Shown in pieces: positions 7,132-14,689 of a stretch of DNA of 55,345 bases. The translations under genes were made by a program, and so were the position numbers. The notes beneath the pieces were generated by a model, which made no database searches, was not told the DNA's origin, and saw only the letters and a list, made by a program, of their open reading frames with translations. The stretch covers positions 1 to 55,345 of the forward strand of contig CAYRJD010000049.1 of NCBI GenBank assembly GCA_964424585.1. Reading direction: 5' to 3'. This stretch comes from CAYRJD01 sp964424585. GTDB lineage: Bacteria > Actinomycetota > Acidimicrobiia > Acidimicrobiales > Poriferisodalaceae. Within the stretch, counting starts at the first letter, position 1; every line of letters begins with the position of its first letter.

Positions 7132-9436
7132 CGTCGGCGCGGCTGAGCGCGGCTAGCACTCGGTCGGGCATCAGCGGAATCTCATTCACCCACACGCCGG
7201 TCGCGTCGTAGAACGCAGCCGCGACCGCAGCGGCGTAGGGCAGCAATCCCATCTCGGCCATTCCGGTCGCCCCGAACGGGCCGCGCAGATCGGGCGTTTC
7301 TAGTATCACGCTGGTGATCGCGGCGGGCACATCGCCGATGCCCGGCAGCAGGTAGGTGCTCAACGTGGGCGTCGTGATGCGGCCCTCGCGAAGTTCCAGT
7401 CGCTCGCTCAGCGCGTAGCCCTGCGCTTGCGCGACCGCGCCTTCAACTTGTCCCACCACCAGCAGCGGGTTGATCGCCTTGCCGACGTCGTGCGCGCTGA
7501 CTACTCGGTCGGTGCGGATGTGGCCGGTCTCGATGTCCACCGTGATCTCGACGTATTGGGCGACGTAGCCGTAGGCGAAGTTGGGCACGCACTCGCCGGT
7601 CTCCGGATCCATCGGAGTGGTCGGCGGGGGAGTGAACCGAAAGTGTCCGCGGGCCGGGCGGTCGCCCTCGCGCCACCGCTTCTCGCACTCTTCCCACGCA
7701 CCCAAAATGGAGTTGCCAGCCATGTAGGTCAGCCGCGACGCGGAGGCCGAGCCGGAGTCGCCCGATGAGTTGGTGTCGGCAAAGTGAGCCGTCACCGTTG
7801 CTGGTTCGACGCCGGCTGCTTGCGCTGCCATCTGCACGAAGGCGGTGTGCGCGCCCTGGCCGACCTCGGCTCCGGCGTGGAACAGCTCGACGAGCTGCGG
7901 GGTTTCGTCGGCCGCGTCGCCGTGCGCGATGATTGTGGCCTCGCATCGTTCGGCAAAGCCGAACGAGAACCCGACGTTCTTGAACGCGCACGCCACGCCG
8001 GTGCCGGTGCGCAGCGCGCTCTCGTCGGGCGGGAGCGAACGGAGCGGGCTGTAGCCGCTCGATGAGGGCGCGGCGAGCGTGTTGCGGATGACGAGCGGCG
8101 CGCCCGTGGCCGCGTCGCTCTGTGCGTCGTGTCTCTCTCCTTCGCGAACCGCTGCATCCAGGACTGCGGCAATCGTGATCGGTGGGGGCATCGGCGAGCT
8201 GGTCAGGTTGAGCGAGGTGTCGCCCAGCAGGTTGCGTCGACGCATCTCGACTGGGTCGATGCCCAGCGCGGCGGCCAGCCGATCCATCTGGCCCTCCGCT
8301 ACGAACGTCGCCTGCGGCGCGCCGAAGCCGCGAAACGCGCCGCCTGGCACCGAAGTGGTGTAGACGGCCGCTGAGTCGACGCGCGCGTTTACGGCTTCAT
8401 ACGGACCTGCCAAGCCCAGGTGCAGGTTGGCGAGCACTTTGTTCGAGGTGTAGTTGTATGCGCCCGCGTCGAGCCACGCGGTCGACTCGACCGCGGTGAG
8501 CTTGCCGTCGTCATCGGCGCCCCAGCGGGCGTGCACCTTGGCCCGATGGCGCTTGTGGTGACCGACGATGGATTCCTCGCGCGACCACCGAGCCGCGAGC
8601 TGCCGGTCGATGCCGCGTTCGGCGAGCCACTTCGCACCCAGCGCCATCACGATCTGCAGCGACGCGTCTTCGCGTCCGCCGAACGCCCCGCCGATGGCGG
8701 GGTAGACGACCCGCACTCGGTCGGGCTCGAGGCGCAGCGCTCGGGCGATCTGGTCGCGATCTTCGTGCGCCCACTGCCCCGCGATGGTGACGACGATTTG
8801 GCCGTCGACGGTCGACGCGGTGGCAGCTTCGGGCTGCAGGTAGGCGTGCTCTTGGTGCGGCAGCGCGTAGGTCTCTTCGACGACCACGGCGGCTGCTGCC
8901 CAGCCTGCGCTCATGTCGCCCTTGCGGGTGCGCCGTCGTTCGTAGACGTTGCTGGGTTGGTTGTTCTCTGGGTGCAACAGCGGCGCGTCGTCGCGGTCGG
9001 TGGCTGCGAGCATCGCGTCGAGGTCGTCGATGACTTCGAGCGGTTCCCAGTGAGCGTCGATGAGGGCCGCGGCGGATCGCGCTTGGTGCTCGGTCTGCGC
9101 GATCACCAGCGCCAGATGGTCAGCCTCCCAGCGGGAGACGTCGCACGCCGGGCCTGCTGGATCGCTGTGCTGTGCTGGGCCCACCATCACCGGCTGGTCG
9201 CACAACGTCAGCCCGTAGCTGTTGGTTGGCACATCGGCTGCGGTCAGCACGCCGACGACGCCCGGTGCGGTTTCGGCTGCGCTGACGTCCAGCGCCAGCA
9301 AGCGAGCATGAGGCTGATCGGTGAACACGGTCACCGCCCACAAGGCGTCGCGGTCGAAGAGGTCGGCGGGGTAGCGAGCGCGACCGGTCGCCTTGTCGTG
9401 ACCTTCTAGGCGAGCGACGTTGTCACCGACGCTCAC
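7127..9436 (-). CDS. Xanthine dehydrogenase-family molybdopterin-binding (large) subunit
   Basis: A 769-residue catalytic subunit of a molybdenum hydroxylase. The N-terminal aldehyde oxidase/xanthine dehydrogenase a/b hammerhead domain (GRARYPADLF onward, about 17-130) is followed by the Moco-binding domain. GGAFGGREDAS and the loop GAFRGFGAPQ are the xanthine-dehydrogenase-like form, not the AYXCSFR loop of CO dehydrogenase. The C-terminal GATGMAEMG supplies the expected catalytic glutamate. The physiological substrate (purine, aldehyde or N-heterocycle) cannot be read from sequence. The GTG start overlaps the stop of the FAD/FeS gene by 4 bases (GTGA), so the two are translationally coupled. 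Moco insertion factors are not in the window. Confidence 0.85.
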   Translation of the reverse strand: MSVGDNVARLEGHDKATGRARYPADLFDRDALWAVTVFTDQPHARLLALDVSAAETAPGVVGVLTAADVPTNSYGLTLCDQPVMVGPAQHSDPAGPACDVSRWEADHLALVIAQTEHQARSAAALIDAHWEPLEVIDDLDAMLAATDRDDAPLLHPENNQPSNVYERRRTRKGDMSAGWAAAAVVVEETYALPHQEHAYLQPEAATASTVDGQIVVTIAGQWAHEDRDQIARALRLEPDRVRVVYPAIGGAFGGREDASLQIVMALGAKWLAERGIDRQLAARWSREESIVGHHKRHRAKVHARWGADDDGKLTAVESTAWLDAGAYNYTSNKVLANLHLGLAGPYEAVNARVDSAAVYTTSVPGGAFRGFGAPQATFVAEGQMDRLAAALGIDPVEMRRRNLLGDTSLNLTSSPMPPPITIAAVLDAAVREGERHDAQSDAATGAPLVIRNTLAAPSSSGYSPLRSLPPDESALRTGTGVACAFKNVGFSFGFAERCEATIIAHGDAADETPQLVELFHAGAEVGQGAHTAFVQMAAQAAGVEPATVTAHFADTNSSGDSGSASASRLTYMAGNSILGAWEECEKRWREGDRPARGHFRFTPPPTTPMDPETGECVPNFAYGYVAQYVEITVDIETGHIRTDRVVSAHDVGKAINPLLVVGQVEGAVAQAQGYALSERLELREGRITTPTLSTYLLPGIGDVPAAITSVILETPDLRGPFGATGMAEMGLLPYAAAVAAAFYDATGVWVNEIPLMPDRVLAALSRADG

Positions 9437-11145
9437 TGGTCGCTCTCAAATTGGGCGCTCGCTACTTGAGTGCCAGATGGGCGGGCGCTCGCTAGGTGGT
9501 CGTTCGCCATCTGGGCCGCTGCTCGCTCGACCGCCTCGACGATCGAGTAGTAGCCGGTGCAGCGACAGATGTTGCCCGACAGCGCTTCGACCACTTGTTC
9601 GCGCGCGGGAGACGGGTTGGCTGTGAGCAGCGTCGCGGCGCTCATCACAAAGCCCGGCGTGCAAAAGCCGCACTGGGTGCCGTTGGTGGCGACGAGCGCT
9701 TCCGCGACCGCTCGGGCAGCCGCGCCGAACGAGGGGTGCCCACTGTCGGCGAGCCCAGTCTCGGGAGGCCCAGCGTCGGCGTGTTTTCCCTGCGTTCGAA
9801 CGGCGCTGGTGAGCGTGACTACCTCGCTGCCAGCTGCGGCTGGTGCGGGCACGAGGCAGCTGAAGGTCGCCGCGCCGTTGAGCTGCACGACGCAAGCGCC
9901 GCATTCGCCTTCGGCGCAGCCCTCTTTCGGGCTGAGCGTGTCGCATGAGTCGCGCAGCCAGTCGAGCAGCGAGGTGCCGCCGTCGGTGGCGGCGGGTCGC
10001 ACCGTGCCATCGACGGTTACGCGCGCGGCGTCTGGGCCAGCGGGTTGATGAGCAGATGCTGTGCCTGCAGGTTGCGTGTGCCTCGCCGTCGCGGCGCGCT
10101 GGTCGTTTTGGGCGAGCCGCAGGGACGCGGCTTCGCGCTGGTCGTTCTGGGCGAGCCGCAGGGACGCGGCTTCGCCGAAACACTCAGCTTCTCGGTGGGA
10201 GGCGAGCACGCGCAGCACTCGTTGCGTCAACGTGCCGACGGTGGCTTGTCTGTATTCGGCGGTAGACCGCACGTCGTCTATCGGCGTCGCAGCGTCGCGC
10301 GCCGCGGCCGCGACGTCGTCCGCCACGTCACCTAGCTGACGCCCCGCAGCGATGGTGGTCGCGTCGCCAACGAGCACGACGGTCGGCCCGACGCTGCCAA
10401 GCGCCATCGCGAGGCGCGCAACCGAGCCGTCCGGCTGCTCGGTCACCACGGCTGCAACGTGCACGACCGAGATTGCCGCCGCCGCGCGCAGGCCGAGCTT
10501 GGCGAACAAGCCACGCTTGGTGGTGCCGTCGGGCTGTTTGCCCAGCGCGGTGAAACCAATCGAGCGCACGAGTTCGTCGGGTGCCAGCGCGGTGGTTCGG
10601 TAGCCGGTGACGAAGCTGGCGATGGGCAGCGTTCGTTCACCTCGCACAGACTCAACCGTGACGGTCGCGCCCAGCGCGTAGAGCGGCGTGAGCGTGTCGT
10701 TCGCAGGCGATGCCGTCACCACGTTGCCTACGACGGTCGCTCGGTTGCGCAGCGGCGGCGAGCCGACCTCGGCGCAGGCCTGCGCGAGCGGCAGCCAGCT
10801 GCCGACAGCGTCGGGCGCGCACGCGACATCAGCGTGCGTGGTGAGCGGTTTGAGACGCACGCTCGCCGGCTCGTTCGCCGGCTCGTTTGACGGCCCCTTC
10901 GCGATTTCGGGTGCGCCTCCCAAGAAGTCGATGTGGCTCACGTCGACCAAGACCAAACCGTCGGGGTGTTTGCCTCGGGCGATCTCGGTGGCGACGTCGG
11001 TGCAGCCAGCGATGACGAGTGCCTGGTCGCGCTCGCCGGTCGCGGCGGCGTCGGCCAGCAGCTCCAACGCGGCTTGCCAGCTCGCCGGCACCAGGTAGCG
11101 CGCCACCGCAGTGCCCGGCCGCTGCGCAGCGTGGATCTGGCTCAT
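9433..11145 (-). CDS. Fused FAD-binding and [2Fe-2S] subunit of a molybdenum hydroxylase, order FAD then FeS
   Basis: Carries electrons from the Moco subunit through two [2Fe-2S] clusters to FAD. Residues about 1-290 form the FAD domain (VIAGCTDVATE, NVVTASPANDTLTPLYALGA). After a linker of roughly 90 residues comes the iron-sulphur part: plant-type CAEGECGACVV, then the second cluster CGFCTPGF and ICRCTGYY. Bacterial XdhA-type fusions have the opposite order (FeS then FAD). Here the order equals the coxM-coxS gene order of CO dehydrogenases. The linker contains two exact 13-residue copies (EAASLRLAQNDQR) encoded by a 39-bp tandem duplication, and a NEPANEPA repeat lies in the FAD half. The ATG starts directly after the stop of the ligase gene (TAGATG). 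Confidence 0.85.
   Translation of the reverse strand: MSQIHAAQRPGTAVARYLVPASWQAALELLADAAATGERDQALVIAGCTDVATEIARGKHPDGLVLVDVSHIDFLGGAPEIAKGPSNEPANEPASVRLKPLTTHADVACAPDAVGSWLPLAQACAEVGSPPLRNRATVVGNVVTASPANDTLTPLYALGATVTVESVRGERTLPIASFVTGYRTTALAPDELVRSIGFTALGKQPDGTTKRGLFAKLGLRAAAAISVVHVAAVVTEQPDGSVARLAMALGSVGPTVVLVGDATTIAAGRQLGDVADDVAAAARDAATPIDDVRSTAEYRQATVGTLTQRVLRVLASHREAECFGEAASLRLAQNDQREAASLRLAQNDQRAATARHTQPAGTASAHQPAGPDAARVTVDGTVRPAATDGGTSLLDWLRDSCDTLSPKEGCAEGECGACVVQLNGAATFSCLVPAPAAAGSEVVTLTSAVRTQGKHADAGPPETGLADSGHPSFGAAARAVAEALVATNGTQCGFCTPGFVMSAATLLTANPSPAREQVVEALSGNICRCTGYYSIVEAVERAAAQMANDHLASARPSGTQVASAQFESDQ
10096..10173. repeat. 39-bp tandem duplication inside the interdomain linker
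   Basis: 10096-10134 and 10135-10173 are identical except at one position (T at 10108, C at 10147). The unit is 13 codons, so the frame is kept. A smaller 12-bp duplication (10864-10875 and 10876-10887) lies in the FAD domain of the same gene and gives NEPANEPA. Confidence 0.8.
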
Positions 11146-12729
11146 CTAGGCCTCCGCCGGAGGGGTCAGCAGGTGACGCTGAATCTTGCCGAGCTGGTTG
11201 CGCGGCAGCTGCTCGACGCGAAACACGTGCTGGGGTCGCTTGAACTTCGCTAGCCGCTCACCGACGAACGCCCGCACCTCATCGATGCCCAGCTCACGGG
11301 CGCTCACCACCCACGCCGCGACCGCTTCGCCCCAGTGCGCGTCGGGCACGCCAGCGACCGCGCACTCGGCTACCTCGGGGTGTTGCGCCACGACTTCTTC
11401 GACCTCGCGGGGGTAGACGTTGAACCCGCCCGAGATGATCAGCTCTTTGCTGCGTCCCACGAGCCGCACGTAGCCGTCGTCGTCGATGCTGCCCAAGTCG
11501 CCGGTGGCGAACCATCGGTCGTCGGTGAACGCGGCGGACGTGTCGTCGGGTCGACGCCAGTAGCCGGCGAACACGTTGGGGCCGCGCACCTGCACCTCGC
11601 CGGCGTCGTCGAGGCGCAGCTCGACTCCGGGGAGCGGAAAGCCCACCGTGCCGGCGCGTCGCTCGCCGTCGTACGGGTTTGAAACCAGCATCGCCGTCTC
11701 GGTCATGCCGTAGCGCTCTAGCGGAGCCTGTCCCGTCGCCTCGGTGAAGCGGCGGTGCAGCTGCGCCGCGAGCGGCGCCGAGCCCGACACGCACAGCCGC
11801 AACTCGCCCATCGCCTCGACGCCGGGCTCGTCGACCAAGCGTTGATACATGGTCGGCACGCCGAAGAACATCGTCGCATCGTGGGCGGCGATTGCGCGCA
11901 GCACGCGAGCTGGGCTAAAGCCGTCAAGCAGCGCGGCCTTCGCGCCGAGCGTGAGCGTGCCGTGCAGGCCGACGCCGAGCCCGTGCATGTGAAAGAGCGG
12001 CAGCGTGAGGATCAGCACGTCGTCGGCGGTCCAGCGCCACGCCGTGCTGAGCGCCCGCACCGAGGCCAGCAGGTTGGCGTGGGTGAGCACCGCGCCTTTA
12101 GGTCGGCCGGTCGTGCCCGAGGTGTAGCCGATCATGGCTGGGTCGTGGGGTGCCGGTGCGACGGTGGGCGCGGCGCAGAGACAGCCAGCCGGGCCGTTCG
12201 TGCTCCTGCCTTGTTTCGTGGCTGCGCCCGAAGGCTCGTCGACCGCGCCGATGGGCAGCACGGCCGTCGTCGGCGACGCCTCGGCGATCCAGCCCTTCCA
12301 GGTCGGTTCACCGACTACGGCTGCGACCGGCTCGCAATCGCGCACGATGTGCGCCACCTCGCCTGCCAGGTACGCGCCGTTGACCGGCACCGTTATCGCG
12401 CCCAAGCCGAGTATCGCCGCGTGCGCGACCACGAACCCGATGCCGTTGGGTGCGGAGAGCAGCACTCGCTCGTTCGGCGCAACCCCGCTGGTGGTTAGCT
12501 CGCGCTGCGCCGCCGCGACGCGTGCCGCTAGCTCGCCGCCTGTGTACCAGCGCTCGTCGGCTAGCACCCCTCGGTCGGGCTGCTTGGCCCAGTTGTGAAA
12601 CCACACCGACGGCAGCGTTTCGTCGTCAACCAGCGTCGGCTCGGCGTTCGCCGTCGGGCCGAGATGTCGCACGTGCGGCCACCACGCCGGTTGGCTGGGG
12701 TTGGCTGGTTGGGTCGTGTGCTGTTCCAT
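11146..12729 (-). CDS. AMP-forming acyl-CoA ligase, malonyl-CoA synthetase-like
   Basis: Activates a carboxylic acid with ATP and CoA. The phosphate-binding loop YTSGTTGRPKG is at about 202-212. LPLFHMHGLGVGLHG, ERYGMTETAM and SNPYDGERRAGTVGFPLPG resemble malonyl/methylmalonyl-CoA synthetases (MatB) more than long-chain ligases. GDLGSIDDDGY, GRSKELIISGG and the C-terminal K near the end (QLGKIQRHL) complete the ANL fold. The ATG at 12729 gives a 527-residue protein; the frame continues upstream but would run through tRNA-Glu, so that extension is rejected. A low-complexity insert sits at about 165-195. It is the first gene of the operon with the two molybdenum hydroxylase genes, suggesting the ligase acts on a product or substrate of that oxidase. 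This link is inference. Confidence 0.82.
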   Translation of the reverse strand: MEQHTTQPANPSQPAWWPHVRHLGPTANAEPTLVDDETLPSVWFHNWAKQPDRGVLADERWYTGGELAARVAAAQRELTTSGVAPNERVLLSAPNGIGFVVAHAAILGLGAITVPVNGAYLAGEVAHIVRDCEPVAAVVGEPTWKGWIAEASPTTAVLPIGAVDEPSGAATKQGRSTNGPAGCLCAAPTVAPAPHDPAMIGYTSGTTGRPKGAVLTHANLLASVRALSTAWRWTADDVLILTLPLFHMHGLGVGLHGTLTLGAKAALLDGFSPARVLRAIAAHDATMFFGVPTMYQRLVDEPGVEAMGELRLCVSGSAPLAAQLHRRFTEATGQAPLERYGMTETAMLVSNPYDGERRAGTVGFPLPGVELRLDDAGEVQVRGPNVFAGYWRRPDDTSAAFTDDRWFATGDLGSIDDDGYVRLVGRSKELIISGGFNVYPREVEEVVAQHPEVAECAVAGVPDAHWGEAVAAWVVSARELGIDEVRAFVGERLAKFKRPQHVFRVEQLPRNQLGKIQRHLLTPPAEA

Positions 12730-12747
12730 CAGAGCAGTCGAGCGGCG

Positions 12748-12820
12748 CACCCCCAACGGGATTTGAACCCGTGCCGCCACCTTGAGAGGGTGGTGTCCTA
12801 GGCCGCTAGACGATGGGGGC
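12748..12820 (-). tRNA. tRNA-Glu (anticodon CTC)
   Basis: Read on the minus strand, the gene begins GCCCCCATCGTCTAGCGG and ends CGTTGGGGGT plus discriminator G. The acceptor stem GCCCCCA pairs with TGGGGGT (terminal G-T pair). The anticodon arm is CCACC-CTCTCAA-GGTGG with anticodon CTC. The T-arm is ACGGG-TTCAAAT-CCCGT. No CCA is encoded. It lies 18 bp upstream of the acyl-CoA ligase ATG on the same strand. Confidence 0.95.
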
Positions 12821-12870
12821 AGGTCGTTGGGGCACAGGCACCCAACAGCGACCACAAGGCTAGCGACGCG
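12821..12870 (-). other. Short non-coding spacer upstream of tRNA-Glu
   Basis: The spacer lies between the DUF3179 stop and the tRNA 5' end. It holds one inverted repeat, GTTGGG (12826-12831) with CCCAAC (12841-12846), loop of 9 bases, ending 6 bases before the tRNA. There is no T-run, so it may be a processing hairpin or a weak terminator. I see no convincing promoter. Confidence 0.3.
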
Positions 12871-14559
12871 CTAGGCCTGCTGTGGCCAGGTGGCGGTATC
12901 TGGGTGGAGGCCCCACCAGGCGAACCAGAATGATTGGCCTGATACGACGCGCCGTAGTGTTGTGCCGTCGGTGAGCAGCAGTTGGTCGGCGGTGAGGCTT
13001 GCTAGGTCGACGACGTTCGTTGCGAGCGTCTCACCGAAACCGTCGGTCGTGGCGTGTGCGAGCAAGTTCGACGCTGGGGTGTTGGCGGTGCCGGCTGCGT
13101 AGATGCGTGCGCCGCCGGTGTTGCCGACGACGACGAACAGTTCGCCGCCGAGGGCGTAGGTGAACGGCGGCGAGTCTTCGACGTCTTCGAGGCGCAGCGC
13201 GGCGGCGCTGCCGTCGTCGGCGACGAGCGTGACGACGCCTTGGTGCACTGCCCAGAACTCCGGTGGCGGCACGGTGGGAAACCACAGCTCGGCTGGTCCG
13301 TAGTAGGTGCGGTAGGCCGAACCGGGCGTGTAGTCGTACGCGATCGCCTCTCGCTCTGGCGTGGAGCCTGGGTAGAACGTCGGTGGTGGGGTGTCGAGCG
13401 TGAGCGTGTCGGGGTGCGTAGCGACCCAGTCGTCCCAGCGGGTCGTCACCATCGGGAACGTGTCGAGCACCGTGCCGTCGAGCGGCCCGGTGAACGCCGA
13501 GCCAGACAGGTGCTGCCACAACGAGTCGGTCTCGTTGTCGACCATCACCTTGTTTGAGTCCATCAACAACCCCGACGACTGAAAGCTGAGCACCTGGTCG
13601 TCGACCCTGCGGTCGAACATCAGCCCCGTGCGACACAACGTGCAATAGCCCAGCGCGACCGGCACGCCACCGACGGTGTCGTTCGCGAGTTCGTGGCGAG
13701 CCAGAAACCGCAGCGGATACGCGACCGCCTCGCCGCCGATCACCACGCCCAGCACCAGCTCGTCGTCTTCCATCGGCGGGTCGAGGTCGCCAGCTTCAGC
13801 CGCGGTGATCTTCGCGGGGTCGTTCAGCTCCGGAATGCCGCCGCGCCGCACGCCACCCCACTGGATCGCAGCAAGCGTGACCCGATCGTCGCGGGTCTCG
13901 GTGAGGTCGGCCAACAACGTCGCGTAGCCATCTTCGATCTCCGCCAGCAAACTGCGCTTGTAGTCCGGATAGCCAACGCCCGGATCGATGCGCTCCGCCC
14001 GCAGCCAGCTCCCGTAGGTCACAAAGTCCGCGCTGAAATCATCCGCGGCGGTGATGCCGCTCAACTGCTCAAACGACCACGTCGCCGTGGCGTTGACGTT
14101 GCGCGAGCCAAGCCGCATCAGATCCAGCAGCCACGGCGCCCAGCGCACCTCACCCGACAACCCCATATCACCAGCGATGCTCTGCGCGAACGCCTCATTC
14201 GGCCTCGCCAGAAACTCCACGATCTTGCTTGCGAGCGACAACTCCAAGAACGGCGTGCCATCAGACGTACCCGGCACAAACTCTGGCTCAGCAGGCTCGT
14301 CCGCCGAGGCGACCGAAGTGAGCTGGGTGGAGGTAGTGGCTGGCTGAGCGTCGATGGTGCTCGGCGGCGTCGTGACTTCGGCATCCTCGCGCGCTGCGAC
14401 TGCCGTGGCCGGCGGTGCTGTTTCGGCCGGGTCGTTCGACCCAGACGTCAGCGCGATCACGGCAACCAGCACGAGCACAGCGGCTGTCGCCAGCATCGCC
14501 CACAGCGTCTTAAGCCACCGGCGCTGCTGTGGCGCTGACATCTCTGGTTTAGTCGTCAT
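12871..14559 (-). CDS. Membrane-anchored DUF3179 domain protein
   Basis: A 562-residue protein of unknown function. Residues about 18-38 form one membrane segment (AMLATAAVLVLVAVIAL), followed by a Thr/Ala/Pro-rich extracellular linker and the DUF3179 domain in the second half. Family hallmarks seen: AYPLRFLARHE, the YCTLCRTG pair of cysteines and SLWQHLSG. The CxxC-like YCTLC could bind metal or form a disulphide; neither is proven for the family. ATG at 14559 is preferred because GAGG lies 8 bases upstream and the hydrophobic segment follows correctly. The start is only 24 bases from the hairpin that follows the binding-protein gene, so it may be expressed by read-through of the liv operon. 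Confidence 0.8.
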   Translation of the reverse strand: MTTKPEMSAPQQRRWLKTLWAMLATAAVLVLVAVIALTSGSNDPAETAPPATAVAAREDAEVTTPPSTIDAQPATTSTQLTSVASADEPAEPEFVPGTSDGTPFLELSLASKIVEFLARPNEAFAQSIAGDMGLSGEVRWAPWLLDLMRLGSRNVNATATWSFEQLSGITAADDFSADFVTYGSWLRAERIDPGVGYPDYKRSLLAEIEDGYATLLADLTETRDDRVTLAAIQWGGVRRGGIPELNDPAKITAAEAGDLDPPMEDDELVLGVVIGGEAVAYPLRFLARHELANDTVGGVPVALGYCTLCRTGLMFDRRVDDQVLSFQSSGLLMDSNKVMVDNETDSLWQHLSGSAFTGPLDGTVLDTFPMVTTRWDDWVATHPDTLTLDTPPPTFYPGSTPEREAIAYDYTPGSAYRTYYGPAELWFPTVPPPEFWAVHQGVVTLVADDGSAAALRLEDVEDSPPFTYALGGELFVVVGNTGGARIYAAGTANTPASNLLAHATTDGFGETLATNVVDLASLTADQLLLTDGTTLRRVVSGQSFWFAWWGLHPDTATWPQQA

Positions 14560-14582
14560 CAAGTTGGCCTCATCTTGACGCG

Positions 14583-14614
14583 AAAGGGCGGCGGGCAAAG
14601 TGCCCGCCGCCCTT
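14583..14614 (-). terminator. Strong hairpin after the binding-protein gene
   Basis: AAGGGCGGCGGGC (14584-14596) pairs perfectly with GCCCGCCGCCCTT (14602-14614); an extra A-T pair closes the loop to 3 bases. On the minus strand the stem is followed by a short CTTTCG, a weak T-run. It acts after the Liv binding-protein gene, either as an intrinsic terminator or as an mRNA 3'-end stabiliser. It sits 24 bases before the DUF3179 ATG. Confidence 0.7.
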
Positions 14615-14689
14615 GTGCTGCGGCCCGTAGTCCGCAAGTGGCGTATCCGTTGAGTGGCACACGGCCGCCCAACGGGGAGATGCCGCTAG

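Noticed and set aside
12730..12855. N-terminal extension of the acyl-CoA ligase
   Set aside because: It would translate straight through the tRNA-Glu gene; the ATG at 12729 gives the normal family length.
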